Shown: positions 28,035-36,794, counted from the first letter of the stretch. The stretch is 64,000 nucleotides of DNA from Mariniphaga sp041687255 (GCA_041687255.1 JAWLCL010000004.1:1-64000), one strand, 5' to 3'. The notes: a model not told the origin generated them from the letters alone. Translations and numbers: made by a program.

Positions 28035-29441
28035 TCAAAAGCTTTCCAGTAGCACAACATTTTCCACATGATGAGTATGTGGAAACATATCAACAGGTTG
28101 AATTTTTACCAACTTGTAATGAGAAGCAAGAAGAGATATATCCCTGGCCTGAGTAGCAGGATTACAGCTTACATACACAATTTTTCGGGGCAGGATATCC
28201 AGAAGTGTTTTAACTACATCGGCATGCATTCCTGCACGCGGTGGATCAGTGATTATTACTTCGGGCTTTCCATGATTATTTATAAATGCGGGACTAAGTA
28301 CTGTTTTAATATCGCCTGCGAAAAAAGTTGTATTACTGATGTTATTGAGGATGGCATTTTCTTTTGCATCGTCTATTGCTTCCGGAACATATTCAATACC
28401 TATCACTTTCCCGGCTTTTGAGGAAATAAAATTTGCAATTGTACCTGTACCTGTATAAAGATCATATACTGTTTCCTGACCTTTTAATCCCGCAAATTCT
28501 CTTACTATTTTATAAAGTTGGTAAGCTTGTTCTGAATTGGTCTGGTAAAAGCTTTTAGGTCCGACCTTGAATTTTAAATTCTCCATTTCCTCTAAAATGT
28601 GGTCGCGACCATAATACAGTTTGATTTGCTGATCGGTTATTGTATCGTTTGCCTTTTGATTTATTACATACATTAATGAAGTAACTTCAGGGAAATTCCG
28701 GATTACCGCATCCAGTAATTTTTTTACAGCAGGTTCATCGTTATTGAAAACCGATAATAGTACCATCGTTTCCCCTGTTGTACTGGTGCGTATTATGAGT
28801 GTTCTTAAAAAGCCTTCCTTTTGTTTAATGTCAAAAAATTCAAGTTTATTTTTAATTGCATATTCAGAAATAAAATTCCTGATTTCATTTGAAGGAGTTG
28901 GTTGCAGCCAGCATTTTTCAATATTCACTACCTTATCGAACATGCCCGGAATGTGAAAGCCCAGAGCATTGGAATCATTAATTTCTTCTCCTGATGCAAT
29001 TTCATCAGAAGTCAGCCATCTTTTATTCGAAAAGGTGAATTCAAGTTTATTTCGGTAAAAGGTATCTTTTTTAGAACCAATTATCTCAGATATTTGTGGA
29101 ACATCAAGTTTGCCAATTCTTTTTATTTGCTCCTCGACCTGTTGTTGTTTGTATTGAAGCTGTTTTTCATAGGGAAGATATTGCCATTTGCAACCGCCAC
29201 AGATTCCAAAATGGGTACAAAATGCTTTTTGCCGATCCTTTGAAAATTCATGGATTTTCGTAACCACAGCCTCCTGATACCTCTTTCTTTTTTTTATTAC
29301 CTGCAAATCAACAACATCGCCCGGCACTACAAGTTTAGTAAACACCACCAGATCGTTTATTCGTGCCAGAGCTTTGCCCTCGGCTCCAATGCTCTCAATT
29401 CGTACTTTTTCGTAATATGGTTTTTTCTTATTTCTTGTCAC
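28035..29441 (-). CDS. rlmD: 23S rRNA (uracil-C5)-methyltransferase RlmD-like
   Basis: A SAM-dependent enzyme of the RlmD/TrmA class that methylates uracil C5 in 23S rRNA. It is 468 residues from GTG 29441. The frame is open to 29588, but a minus-strand TATATTTG box at 29454-29461 lies inside that extension, so the GTG directly after it is the better start. The order is a TRAM domain (EKVRIESIGAEGKALARI), the iron-sulfur Cys cluster (CTHFGICGGCKWQY), the SAM site (VYDLYTGTGTIANF), DPPRAGMHADV and the catalytic Cys in YVSCNPATQARD. RlmC/RlmD/RlmN-like specificities cannot be separated from sequence alone. Confidence 0.88.
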   Translation of the reverse strand: MTRNKKKPYYEKVRIESIGAEGKALARINDLVVFTKLVVPGDVVDLQVIKKRKRYQEAVVTKIHEFSKDRQKAFCTHFGICGGCKWQYLPYEKQLQYKQQQVEEQIKRIGKLDVPQISEIIGSKKDTFYRNKLEFTFSNKRWLTSDEIASGEEINDSNALGFHIPGMFDKVVNIEKCWLQPTPSNEIRNFISEYAIKNKLEFFDIKQKEGFLRTLIIRTSTTGETMVLLSVFNNDEPAVKKLLDAVIRNFPEVTSLMYVINQKANDTITDQQIKLYYGRDHILEEMENLKFKVGPKSFYQTNSEQAYQLYKIVREFAGLKGQETVYDLYTGTGTIANFISSKAGKVIGIEYVPEAIDDAKENAILNNISNTTFFAGDIKTVLSPAFINNHGKPEVIITDPPRAGMHADVVKTLLDILPRKIVYVSCNPATQARDISLLASHYKLVKIQPVDMFPHTHHVENVVLLESF

Positions 29442-29450
29442 TTTTTTTTT

Positions 29451-29471
29451 CTGCAAATATAGTATTTGCAG
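29451..29471 (-). promoter_or_regulatory. rlmD promoter embedded in a perfect palindrome
   Basis: CTGCAAATA-TAG-TATTTGCAG, nine paired bases around a 3-base centre. The minus-strand reading contains TATATTTG (29454-29461), ending 12 bp before the GTG start. A binding protein covering this palindrome would block rlmD. Confidence 0.5.
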
Positions 29472-29610
29472 GATATTGAGTGACATTTTTGATTCAAAAC
29501 ACAATTCCCAATAATATACTGATAATCCCATAATGGGAAAAACAACGGTCAAATGTATCATTAAGTGAATTTTATACTTCATTTCCATTTATTGTAGTAA
29601 GTTTTTTACT

Positions 29611-29618
29611 TATATTTG
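29611..29618 (+). promoter_or_regulatory. -7 element of the candidate ncRNA
   Basis: Plus-strand TATATTTG, divergent from rlmD. Transcription would begin near 29625, ahead of the structured region, and a separate -7 box serves the downstream ABC-F gene. Confidence 0.45.
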
Positions 29619-29624
29619 TTATGA

Positions 29625-29785
29625 TTTAATGGTTGGTTTTATTTTCAGAAATAGAACTTAAAAAGGGGAAAGCATCTTCTGTATTTATGATTGGTTTTGT
29701 GTTTAGGGGTTTGTAAATCATCAATCATCTTCAAAAAGCGTCCATAGCTTTCCCCTTCTTTTTTTTGCCCGAAAGGGCATTTTTT
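29625..29785 (+). ncRNA. candidate structured ncRNA with 6S-like architecture
   Basis: An approximately 160-nt stretch between a TATATTTG box (29611-29618) and an intrinsic terminator (GCCC-GAAA-GGGC at 29767-29778 followed by T5). Inside, an 11-bp outer stem (AAGGGGAAAGC 29663-29673 with GCTTTCCCCTT 29747-29757) encloses a large open bubble (13 nt on one side, 18 on the other) and an apical 7-bp stem (ATGATTG 29687-29693 with CAATCAT 29722-29728). Closing stem, central bubble and apical stem is the layout of 6S RNA. There is no good coding frame. The class assignment is inference; a leader RNA of the ABC-F gene is unlikely because of the terminator. Confidence 0.5.
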
Positions 29786-29828
29786 ATTTCATTACGTTTT
29801 CTGCATCCGATTCACCTTCAATTTATAG

Positions 29829-29836
29829 TATCTTTG
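29829..29836 (+). promoter_or_regulatory. -7 element of the ABC-F gene
   Basis: TATCTTTG (TAnnTTTG), 20 bp before the ATG at 29857, after the ncRNA terminator. AAAAGG directly before the ATG is the likely ribosome site. Confidence 0.55.
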
Positions 29837-29856
29837 ACACCATTTTTATAAAAAGG

Positions 29857-31809
29857 ATGATTTCATTAAATAAAGTACATATAAGTTTTGGAGGTTTTGA
29901 CCTGTTGAATGAAGTTAGCTTTTTGATTCAATCAGAAGACAGGATAGGGTTAATAGGAAAAAATGGTGCTGGAAAAACTACTTTGCTCAAATTAATAGCA
30001 GGTGTTTTGCAACCTTCTGAAGGAGAGATAGGTGTAGCTAAGGGAACTACCTTTGGCTATCTGCCCCAGGAAATGAAACTGAATGATTCCAACACTCTTG
30101 TTGGAGAAACTCTGCTTGCCTTCGATGAGCTATTAAATATCGAAAAAGAAATATCAAGGTTAAATCATGAAATTACAGCAGCAGAGGATTATCATTCTGA
30201 TGAATATCTTGCCATGCTGGACCAGTTAACTGAGCTGAATGAGCGTTATACCATCCTTGGAGGTGATTCTTATCAGGCGGAACTTGAACAAACTTTAATG
30301 GGACTTGGTTTTGAACGGACTGATTTTAACCGGCCCACATCAGAATTTAGTGGTGGATGGCGCATGCGTATCGAACTTGCAAAGTTATTGCTTAAAAAGC
30401 CCAATATCATTCTTCTGGATGAGCCGACCAATCATTTGGATATTGAGTCCATCCAGTGGCTTGAAAACTTCCTGAAGGCTTATAAAGGAGCTGTAGTGCT
30501 GGTATCACATGACAAAGCTTTTCTAAATGCTGTAGGTAATCGCACCATTGAAATTTCAATGGGAAAGATAACTGATCAAAAAATGAATTTTTCCGATTTT
30601 ATAGAATGGAAAAAGGAGCAGCGGGAAGTTCAATTGGCTGCCTACCGTAATCAGCAGAAGATGATTGAAGATACTGAAAAATTTATTGAACGTTTCAGAT
30701 ATAAAGCCACAAAGGCAGTGCAGGTTCAGTCTCGGATTAAACAACTTGAAAAGATCGAACGTATTGAACTGGAAGAACAAGATAATTCAGCGCTCAAAAT
30801 GAAATTTCCCCCGGCGCCTCGGTCGGGAAGGGTAGTTATTGAAGCGAAAGGCATTACAAAAAAATACGGCAATCATATTGTTTTGGATGATATTGATTTC
30901 GCTGCAGAAAATGGCGATAAAGTGGCATTTGTTGGACGTAACGGTGAGGGGAAAACAACGCTGGTGAAAATATTATTGGAGGAAATTGAACACGCAGGGA
31001 AAGTAACCATTGGACACAATGTGAAACCGGGATATTTTGCTCAAAACCAGGCACAGTTGTTAAAGGAGGAGTTAACTGTTTTTGAAACCATTGATGAAAT
31101 AGCTGTCGGTGAGGTACGCACCAGAATTCGTGATATTCTTGGTGCCTTTTTATTTTCGGGTGAAGATGCTGATAAAAAGGTGAAAGTGCTCAGCGGAGGT
31201 GAAAAATCAAGGCTTGCCATGATTCGACTGATGCTGGAACCTGTAAACCTTCTGATTCTCGATGAACCTACAAACCATCTTGATATGCAGTCGAAGGATA
31301 TTTTGAAGGAGGCTTTGATTCATTTTGCAGGGACTGTGATTGTAGTTTCACACGACCGGGAATTTCTTGATGGATTGGTAAATTGTGTTTATGAATTTCG
31401 GAATAAAAAAATTAAACAGCACCTGGGGGGCATCTATGATTTTCTTCAGAAGAAGAAACTTGATACCCTTAAGCAACTTGAAATTTCATCGAAGCAAAAA
31501 CTAAATGATAAAAATAACCGGTTAGCGGGTGAATCTCCTAAAAAAGACATAAGCTTTGAGGAGCAAAAAGAAATCAACAAGAACATTTCAAGATTTGAAA
31601 AGTTAATTGATACAACTGAAGCAGAAATAGAAGTGCTGGAAAACAAAATCGCTGAAATGGACAACTTACTTTCATCGCCTGAAGGAAACAACAAACCGGG
31701 GATTTTTGATGAATACGATAAATTAAAATTAAAGCTTTCAGCAGCCCTCGGGAGATGGGAAACAGAGCATGAGCAGCTGGAGTTATGGAAAAAGAAAAAA
31801 AACTGGTAA
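29857..31809 (+). CDS. ABC-F family ATPase (Uup/YfmR-like)
   Basis: A 650-residue cytoplasmic protein with two ABC domains and no membrane segment. Domain 1 has Walker A GKNGAGKTTLLK (about 37-48), FSGGWRMRIELAKLL and DEPTNHLDIES. Domain 2 has GRNGEGKTTLVK (about 363-374), LSGGEKSRLAMIRL and DEPTNHLDMQS. The linker is charged and helical (about 240-315). A C-terminal coiled coil (about 575-650) resembles Uup-type members. ABC-F proteins act on stalled ribosomes, and some give antibiotic resistance, but nothing here shows that. rlmB follows with a 1-bp overlap, so the two are coupled. Confidence 0.9.
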   Translation: MISLNKVHISFGGFDLLNEVSFLIQSEDRIGLIGKNGAGKTTLLKLIAGVLQPSEGEIGVAKGTTFGYLPQEMKLNDSNTLVGETLLAFDELLNIEKEISRLNHEITAAEDYHSDEYLAMLDQLTELNERYTILGGDSYQAELEQTLMGLGFERTDFNRPTSEFSGGWRMRIELAKLLLKKPNIILLDEPTNHLDIESIQWLENFLKAYKGAVVLVSHDKAFLNAVGNRTIEISMGKITDQKMNFSDFIEWKKEQREVQLAAYRNQQKMIEDTEKFIERFRYKATKAVQVQSRIKQLEKIERIELEEQDNSALKMKFPPAPRSGRVVIEAKGITKKYGNHIVLDDIDFAAENGDKVAFVGRNGEGKTTLVKILLEEIEHAGKVTIGHNVKPGYFAQNQAQLLKEELTVFETIDEIAVGEVRTRIRDILGAFLFSGEDADKKVKVLSGGEKSRLAMIRLMLEPVNLLILDEPTNHLDMQSKDILKEALIHFAGTVIVVSHDREFLDGLVNCVYEFRNKKIKQHLGGIYDFLQKKKLDTLKQLEISSKQKLNDKNNRLAGESPKKDISFEEQKEINKNISRFEKLIDTTEAEIEVLENKIAEMDNLLSSPEGNNKPGIFDEYDKLKLKLSAALGRWETEHEQLELWKKKKNW

Positions 31810-32549
31810 TGGATAAGGAAGATTACATTTTTGGAACAAGGACAATAATTGAAGCAATAAAAAACGGGCGGATTATTGAGAGGGTGTTAATAAAGAAGGG
31901 ACTGGAAAATGAATTGTTTTCTGAGCTGTTTCAGCATATTAAAGAAAATGCCGTTCCTTATCAGTTTGTGCCGGTTGAGAAGATAAACCGGATAACCAGA
32001 AAGAATCACCAGGGAGTTCTGGCTCTTCTCTCAGCAATTGAATTTTTTGATGTTGAAATATTGCTGCCTGAATTGTTTGAATCGGGAAAAGAACCGCTCA
32101 TTCTTATTCTCGACCAGATTACTGATGTACGAAATTTTGGAGCCATCATACGTTCGGCCGAATGTGGAGGTGTGCATTTTGTTATTGTTCCTGAAAAAGG
32201 AATGGCAAGGATAGGTTCTGATGCAGTTAAGACATCAGCAGGGGCTCTTTATTCCCTGCCTGTTTGCCGGGTAAAAAGCCTGCCGGAAGTACTGCAGTAT
32301 CTGAAAGATTCGGGATTGAATATCATTGCGGCAACCGAAAAGGCTGATAAAGTATATACACAAGCCGATATGAATGTTCCTTTGGGAATAGTCATGGGAG
32401 CAGAAGACAGAGGCATTTCTCCAGCTGTTTTGAATTTGTGCAATGAGCAGGTTAAAATACCTTTGTTTGGAAAAATTGAATCTTTAAACGTTTCTGTGGC
32501 TACAGGTTTAATGATTTATGAGGCAGTCAGGCAAAGAAATCAGCTGTGA
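31809..32549 (+). CDS. rlmB: 23S rRNA 2'-O-ribose methyltransferase, SpoU family (RlmB/TrmH-like)
   Basis: A SpoU/TrmH-type methyltransferase, 246 residues from ATG 31809. That ATG shares one base with the ABC-F stop (TAATG), so translation is coupled; an in-frame start at 31785 is possible but would sit inside the upstream gene. The N-terminal RNA-binding domain (about 5-75) precedes the SPOUT knot domain with DQITDVRNFGAIIRSAE, VMGAEDRGIS and the knot end IPLFGKIESLNVSVATG. This fits RlmB (guanosine 2251 of 23S rRNA) but related TrmH enzymes cannot be excluded. Confidence 0.88.
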   Translation: MDKEDYIFGTRTIIEAIKNGRIIERVLIKKGLENELFSELFQHIKENAVPYQFVPVEKINRITRKNHQGVLALLSAIEFFDVEILLPELFESGKEPLILILDQITDVRNFGAIIRSAECGGVHFVIVPEKGMARIGSDAVKTSAGALYSLPVCRVKSLPEVLQYLKDSGLNIIAATEKADKVYTQADMNVPLGIVMGAEDRGISPAVLNLCNEQVKIPLFGKIESLNVSVATGLMIYEAVRQRNQL

Positions 32550-33007
32550 ACAGGAATGGTCCTCTTAAAGGTTTGCTCCAGGGAAATGAAAGTTTCAGTA
32601 CTTGAAATCCCTTGTATCTTTTGAACCTGTGAACTTAAAATGTTTTTGAGATGTTCATTATCCTTTGCATATACCTTTACAAAAATGGCGTATTGCCCGG
32701 TGGTATAATGACATTCAACAATTTCTGGTATCATTTTTAGTTTTTCAACCACTTCAGAAAACAATCCTCCTTTTTCAAGGAAAATACCTATATAACTGCA
32801 TGTTTTAAAATCTACTTTATTGGGATTTATATGATAGCCTGAACCGGTAATTACTTCCAGATCAATCATCCGGTTCACCCTTTGATGCACTGCGGCACGT
32901 GAAATTCCTACTTCTGTGGCGACATCTTTAAACGGAATGCGGGCATTTTGAGTTATAATGTCCAGGATCTTTAAATCTATTTCATCTAAGGTACTTTTCA
33001 AGGTCAT
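32540..33007 (-). CDS. Lrp/AsnC-family transcriptional regulator, copy 1
   Basis: A 155-residue regulator: an N-terminal winged helix-turn-helix (LDEIDLKILDIITQNARIPF, then VGISRAAVHQRVNRM, about 7-55) and a C-terminal RAM ligand-binding domain (about 65-150, with ECHYTTGQYAIFVKV). Its last 10 bp overlap the convergent rlmB 3' end. It is a close paralogue of the gene at 33253-33735, sharing the IPEIVECHYTTGQYAIF block. Lrp proteins form octamers and sense amino acids; the ligand here is unknown. Its promoter is at 33024-33031. Confidence 0.92.
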   Translation of the reverse strand: MTLKSTLDEIDLKILDIITQNARIPFKDVATEVGISRAAVHQRVNRMIDLEVITGSGYHINPNKVDFKTCSYIGIFLEKGGLFSEVVEKLKMIPEIVECHYTTGQYAIFVKVYAKDNEHLKNILSSQVQKIQGISSTETFISLEQTFKRTIPVHS

Positions 33008-33023
33008 CTTCTATAATTTTTAT

Positions 33024-33031
33024 CAAAAGTA
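33024..33031 (-). promoter_or_regulatory. -7 element of Lrp-family copy 1
   Basis: Minus-strand TACTTTTG (TAnnTTTG) with a leader of about 10-15 bases before the ATG at 33007. The same octamer precedes the second Lrp-family gene. Confidence 0.55.
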
Positions 33032-33220
33032 GGAAAAAATCAGATAGATATCCTTTTTTAGGAAGGATTACATTTTTTTTATACAAATCATTACATCATT
33101 AAGCTTAATGATGCCATAATGTTAATATATCATTTATATATAAGATTTTTGTATTAAAGGTTTGGCTTGATATCAGCCGGCACAATAGGGGGTACGGTTT
33201 TGCATAAAAGCTTGATTAAT

Positions 33221-33254
33221 AAAAAAAATGCCGGTTCAAAACCGGCATTTTTTT
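33221..33254 (-). terminator. terminator of Lrp-family copy 2
   Basis: ATGCCGGTT (33228-33236) and AACCGGCAT (33240-33248) form a 9-bp stem with A/T tracts on both sides. It starts at the stop codon of the minus-strand gene, so it terminates that gene and insulates copy 1. Confidence 0.85.
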
Positions 33255-33735
33255 ATTGCACTGCCACCTGACGTTTGAAATCCATTTCTAATGATACAAA
33301 TGTCTCAGTTCTGGCTATTCCTTCTATTTCCTGAAGCTCTTCATCGATAATTTTTTTCAGATGCTTATTTGTTTTTGTCTGAATTTTTATGAAAATAGCA
33401 TACTGGCCTGTTGTATAATGGCATTCAACAATTTCAGGAATTTCTCTCATTGCGGCAACCACCTGTGTATGGTATTTGGCCTTTTCAAGATAAATACCCA
33501 TATAGGCACATGTATTGTACCCCAGTTTTTGTGGATTTACTATAAATTCACTGCCTGTTAAGACTCCTATGTTGAAAAGCCGTTGAACCCTTTGATGTAT
33601 GGCTGCTCCGGAAACACCACATTCTCTTGCTACCTCAAGAAAAGGGATGCGTGCATTTTTTGTTATTAATTTAAGGATTTTTTCATCCAGTTGGTCTATA
33701 TCAGCAGGTTGCTCAAGGTAATCTGTTTTTTCCAT
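33253..33735 (-). CDS. Lrp/AsnC-family transcriptional regulator, copy 2
   Basis: A second Lrp-type regulator, 160 residues from ATG 33735. The frame is open to a TTG at 33771, but a TACTTTTG box at 33769-33776 overlaps that codon, so the ATG is the true start. It has the same architecture as copy 1: helix-turn-helix (DEKILKLITKNARIPFLEVA, CGVSGAAIHQRVQRL) and RAM domain (ECHYTTGQYAIFIKI). Both genes carry the same -7 octamer and lie in tandem, separated by a terminator. A duplication followed by divergence of the ligand pocket is likely. Confidence 0.92.
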   Translation of the reverse strand: MEKTDYLEQPADIDQLDEKILKLITKNARIPFLEVARECGVSGAAIHQRVQRLFNIGVLTGSEFIVNPQKLGYNTCAYMGIYLEKAKYHTQVVAAMREIPEIVECHYTTGQYAIFIKIQTKTNKHLKKIIDEELQEIEGIARTETFVSLEMDFKRQVAVQ

Positions 33736-33768
33736 TTTAATACAAACTATCAATTTCAAATTATAAAG

Positions 33769-33776
33769 CAAAAGTA
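33769..33776 (-). promoter_or_regulatory. -7 element of Lrp-family copy 2
   Basis: Minus-strand TACTTTTG, identical to the box of copy 1. It is about 34 bp upstream of the ATG at 33735 and rules out the longer reading from 33771. Confidence 0.55.
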
Positions 33777-33955
33777 GAAAAAAATTACAATTACTAATTA
33801 TTAATGCTGTATAACATCGAAATGGTAATTGCAGATAAGTGCATGTTTGGGATTTTTATAATTTGTTCTGTTTGTAGATGTTAAAGCTTAAAATTAATTA
33901 AGCTTTAATATCACTGTAAAATGATATTGTTTATTTTTAGCTTCAAAAATTAAAA

Positions 33956-35230
33956 ATGTTGAAAATAGTTTACTTTTTCTGTTTAATGGTTCCTATTATT
34001 TCTTTCGGGCAGCCTGATTTTAATGAGTATTTTTTAAAAAAATCGTTTCGATTCGACTTTACGCTTGGTGGAAATGCTGATGAAGTGAAAGTGTATCCCG
34101 GAGAAATGAAGCAGGAACCTTTTTGGGCAGGTTCAACAACCGGGTTGATTGATGGATTTAATTACGGAGCTTTCCGTTTTCGGGTTTTTGATGTTGAAAG
34201 TGAAACGCTTATTTATTCAAAAGGATTTAGCACCTTGTTCCAGGAATGGCAAACAACCCCGGAGGCAAAAAAGATTGATAAGATATTTTATCAAAGTATA
34301 ATTTTTCCTTTTCCCCTGAGTCCTGTAAGATTGGAAATCGATGCAAGGCAGTGGAACGGTGATTTCAAAACACTATTTCGTACAGAAATAATTCCCAATG
34401 ATTATTTTATACTGAAAGAAGCCCCTTTGCCCTATGAAGCAAGGGTAATAATGGAAAATGGAAATCCGGAGGAAAAAGTTGATTTGGTAATCCTTGCTGA
34501 AGGATATAAAATGGAGGAGATGGACAGGTTTTTATCAGATGCGCGTCGTTTGACAGGATATTTGTTTGCTCAGGAGCCTTTTAAGTCAGCAAGGAGTTGT
34601 TTTAATGTCAGGGCAGTTTTATCGCCTTCAGTTGATTCGGGAACTGACTTACCCGGTGAAGGAATATATAAAAATACGGTATTTAACTCATCTTTTTACA
34701 CCTTTGATATTGATCGTTATCTTACTTCAAGCGATATGAAAGCCATTCATGATGCAGCGGCCTGTGTTCCCTATGATAATATTTACGTTCTGGTTAATAC
34801 AGAGCGGTATGGTGGGGGTGGTATCTATAATTTTCTCAATATATGTTCTGCCGGTAACCTTTTGAGCAATGAAGTTTTTGTTCATGAATTCGGACATGGA
34901 TTTGCCGGACTTGGGGATGAGTACTATTCCTCCTCGGTAGCGTATGAAAACTTTTATAACATTAAGGCCGAACCCTGGGAACCTAATCTGACAACACTTG
35001 TTGATTTTGAATCAAAATGGGTTGCAATGGTAAACGATACTGTTCCGATTCCTACTCCACGTGAGAATAAATATTTAAATACTGTTGGAGTGTATGAAGG
35101 AGGGGGGTATCAGGCAAAAGGAATCTACAGTCCTTTTATCGATTGCCGTATGAAAAGCAACGATGCAAAGGCATTTTGTCCCGTTTGCATCGATGGAATT
35201 AATAAAATGATTGATTTTTACTGTAAATAA
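33956..35230 (+). CDS. exported M64-like (IgA peptidase family) zinc metallopeptidase
   Basis: A 424-residue exported metallopeptidase with a signal peptide (about 1-18, ending IISFGQ). A beta-sandwich N-terminal half is followed by the M64 catalytic domain. The zinc site is HEFGHGFAGLGDEY, with His310, Glu311, His314 and Asp321, the HExxHxxGxxD form of the family. The C-terminal FCPVCIDGINKM segment contains a CxxC typical of Bacteroidota members. The prototype cleaves immunoglobulin A, but most relatives in free-living species have unknown substrates. Confidence 0.9.
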   Translation: MLKIVYFFCLMVPIISFGQPDFNEYFLKKSFRFDFTLGGNADEVKVYPGEMKQEPFWAGSTTGLIDGFNYGAFRFRVFDVESETLIYSKGFSTLFQEWQTTPEAKKIDKIFYQSIIFPFPLSPVRLEIDARQWNGDFKTLFRTEIIPNDYFILKEAPLPYEARVIMENGNPEEKVDLVILAEGYKMEEMDRFLSDARRLTGYLFAQEPFKSARSCFNVRAVLSPSVDSGTDLPGEGIYKNTVFNSSFYTFDIDRYLTSSDMKAIHDAAACVPYDNIYVLVNTERYGGGGIYNFLNICSAGNLLSNEVFVHEFGHGFAGLGDEYYSSSVAYENFYNIKAEPWEPNLTTLVDFESKWVAMVNDTVPIPTPRENKYLNTVGVYEGGGYQAKGIYSPFIDCRMKSNDAKAFCPVCIDGINKMIDFYCK

Positions 35231-35234
35231 AATA

Positions 35235-35259
35235 ACGGGTTTAAAGAACTCAAACCCGT
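35235..35259. terminator. hairpin between the M64 peptidase and the membrane protein genes
   Basis: ACGGGTTT (35235-35242) and AAACCCGT (35252-35259) with a short T-rich tail, between convergent stops. A moderate bidirectional terminator. Confidence 0.6.
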
Positions 35260-35273
35260 CATTTTATCATGCT

Positions 35274-35603
35274 TTAACTGTAGTCTTTTTTCGACAACTT
35301 TTCTGTGACAAAATGCGCCACAATTAAACCTATTCCTCCAAACATAAAGATCATTGTAAAAAAGGCTACAACTTCGTTCACTACACGTGAAAGGGCATAC
35401 CCGCTGATAACTCCAACAGCTGCTCCGATTAAGAAAATACCCCATTTCAGAAGGGAATACCTTGCTGTGTTAGATTTAAAAACAGATGCATCAGTTCCTT
35501 TATCTATAAGGGCAAGCCGTTCTTTCGTGCGTGTTGTCCAGTAGACATACAAAATGGCAAATAAGGCCAGAAAAAATCCGATTGGTACAAATATTCCTTC
35601 CAT
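35274..35603 (-). CDS. small membrane protein (DUF6249-like)
   Basis: A 109-residue protein with an N-terminal helix (about 5-22), a cytoplasmic stretch (TTRTKERLALIDKGTDASVF) and two further helices (about 52-72 and 80-98). The ERLALIDKG phrase is characteristic of a small Bacteroidota membrane family often beside ECF sigma factors. It is divergent from the ECF sigma gene at 35740, so the two may share regulation. The function is unknown. Confidence 0.7.
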   Translation of the reverse strand: MEGIFVPIGFFLALFAILYVYWTTRTKERLALIDKGTDASVFKSNTARYSLLKWGIFLIGAAVGVISGYALSRVVNEVVAFFTMIFMFGGIGLIVAHFVTEKLSKKDYS

Positions 35604-35697
35604 GGTTTCTAATTTTTATTTGTTTATAATTTTATTTCTGCCCTTTTGACGTAGGAATATTCTTTCGGTTACACATTAATTTGTATTTTCTTTTGAA

Positions 35698-35705
35698 TAA
35701 ATTTG
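35698..35705 (+). promoter_or_regulatory. -7 element of the ECF sigma gene
   Basis: TAAATTTG (TAnnTTTG), 34 bp before the ATG at 35740. Confidence 0.5.
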
Positions 35706-35739
35706 TAACCAATACTAAAACTATTCGTCAAAGCATCAG

Positions 35740-36306
35740 ATGGAAGGAAAAGACGATATATTTTATATAGAAGAAGTCTTGAACGGGAAAACAAATTACT
35801 TTTCCTATATCGTCGAAAGATATCAGGATATCGTTTTTTCAATTGCATTGAAAGTTCTTAAAAATCGTGAGGATGCAGAAGAGATGGCCCAGGAAAGTTT
35901 TATTAAAGCGTTTAAGTCGCTACATACATTTAAGGGAAAGGCAAAATTTTCCACCTGGATGTACCGGATTACTTATAACACATGCATTTCGGAAGTGAGG
36001 AAAAGAAAGTTGAATTTTACATCTACTGATGATGTGCAGATAAGGGATGAAGCAGAAGAGATGAACCTGGATGGAATTCCGGAAGAAAACAGGGAACATT
36101 TTGTTAAAGCAGCCCTTGAAAAGCTTCCTGAGGATGAGTATACATTAATCCTGCTGTATTATTTTGAAGAGCAATCGATTGATGAAGTTGCCAGGGTAAC
36201 CGGATTAACAGAAAGTAATGTTAAAGTAAAACTTCACAGGGCAAGAAAAAAGCTTTACACGTTTTTAAATGAAATGTTGCAAGGTGATTTATACACCATA
36301 TTGTAG
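35740..36306 (+). CDS. ECF-type RNA polymerase sigma factor
   Basis: A 188-residue sigma factor of the ECF type with only regions 2 and 4. Region 2 (about 20-85) includes DAEEMAQESFIKAFKSL and FSTWMYRITYNTCISEVRKR. Region 4 (about 125-180) ends with the helix-turn-helix SIDEVARVTGLTESNVKVKLHRARKKL. It redirects polymerase to a small regulon. The next gene encodes a short membrane protein that is a candidate regulator. Confidence 0.9.
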   Translation: MEGKDDIFYIEEVLNGKTNYFSYIVERYQDIVFSIALKVLKNREDAEEMAQESFIKAFKSLHTFKGKAKFSTWMYRITYNTCISEVRKRKLNFTSTDDVQIRDEAEEMNLDGIPEENREHFVKAALEKLPEDEYTLILLYYFEEQSIDEVARVTGLTESNVKVKLHRARKKLYTFLNEMLQGDLYTIL

Positions 36307-36365
36307 AGATGAACGATTGTAAAGTTGAAGTGAAAGAAAAAAAATTGAATTAAAAGCAATAGAAG

Positions 36366-36773
36366 ATGAAAACTTTTGAAGAAGATAAAGAATTAAGGCT
36401 GTTACTACAGAGCATAAAGCTCGAAAGGCCTGCTCCCGATTTTACAAAGGAGGTAATGAACCGGGTATTCCAGGAGCGCACTTTGATAGAGCAGGTGAAA
36501 GCTGAACCTATTTTTGGAAAAGGATTCTGGATATTGGTTTCCTTGTTTGTGCTTTTAATGGTTGCTATGGTTGTGTTTGCAGGAAACAGCTTTACTCCGG
36601 AATCAGTTGCTTTACTCCCCGAAATTAATACCGAAAAATATGTTTCTGGTTACCGTTCATTTTTCGAGAGCTTTGATAATTTACCCGGTGGTATAGCAGG
36701 AATATTTCTTGGTTTCTCGCTGCTGGTGTTTCTCGAAAGGTTTCTTAGTGCTAAGAAAACGGAACTGGTTTAA
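36366..36773 (+). CDS. membrane protein, possible anti-sigma partner
   Basis: A 135-residue protein 59 bp after the ECF sigma gene. The cytoplasmic N-terminus (about 1-48, LRLLLQSIKLERPAPDFTKEVMNRVF) is followed by a membrane helix (about 56-77) and a second one (about 107-124). The N-terminal segment looks like the short helical region of membrane anti-sigma proteins, but no zinc-binding HxxxCxxC is present. Its role is inferred from position only. Confidence 0.65.
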   Translation: MKTFEEDKELRLLLQSIKLERPAPDFTKEVMNRVFQERTLIEQVKAEPIFGKGFWILVSLFVLLMVAMVVFAGNSFTPESVALLPEINTEKYVSGYRSFFESFDNLPGGIAGIFLGFSLLVFLERFLSAKKTELV

Positions 36774-36794
36774 GATTTATATTAATTATCATAT

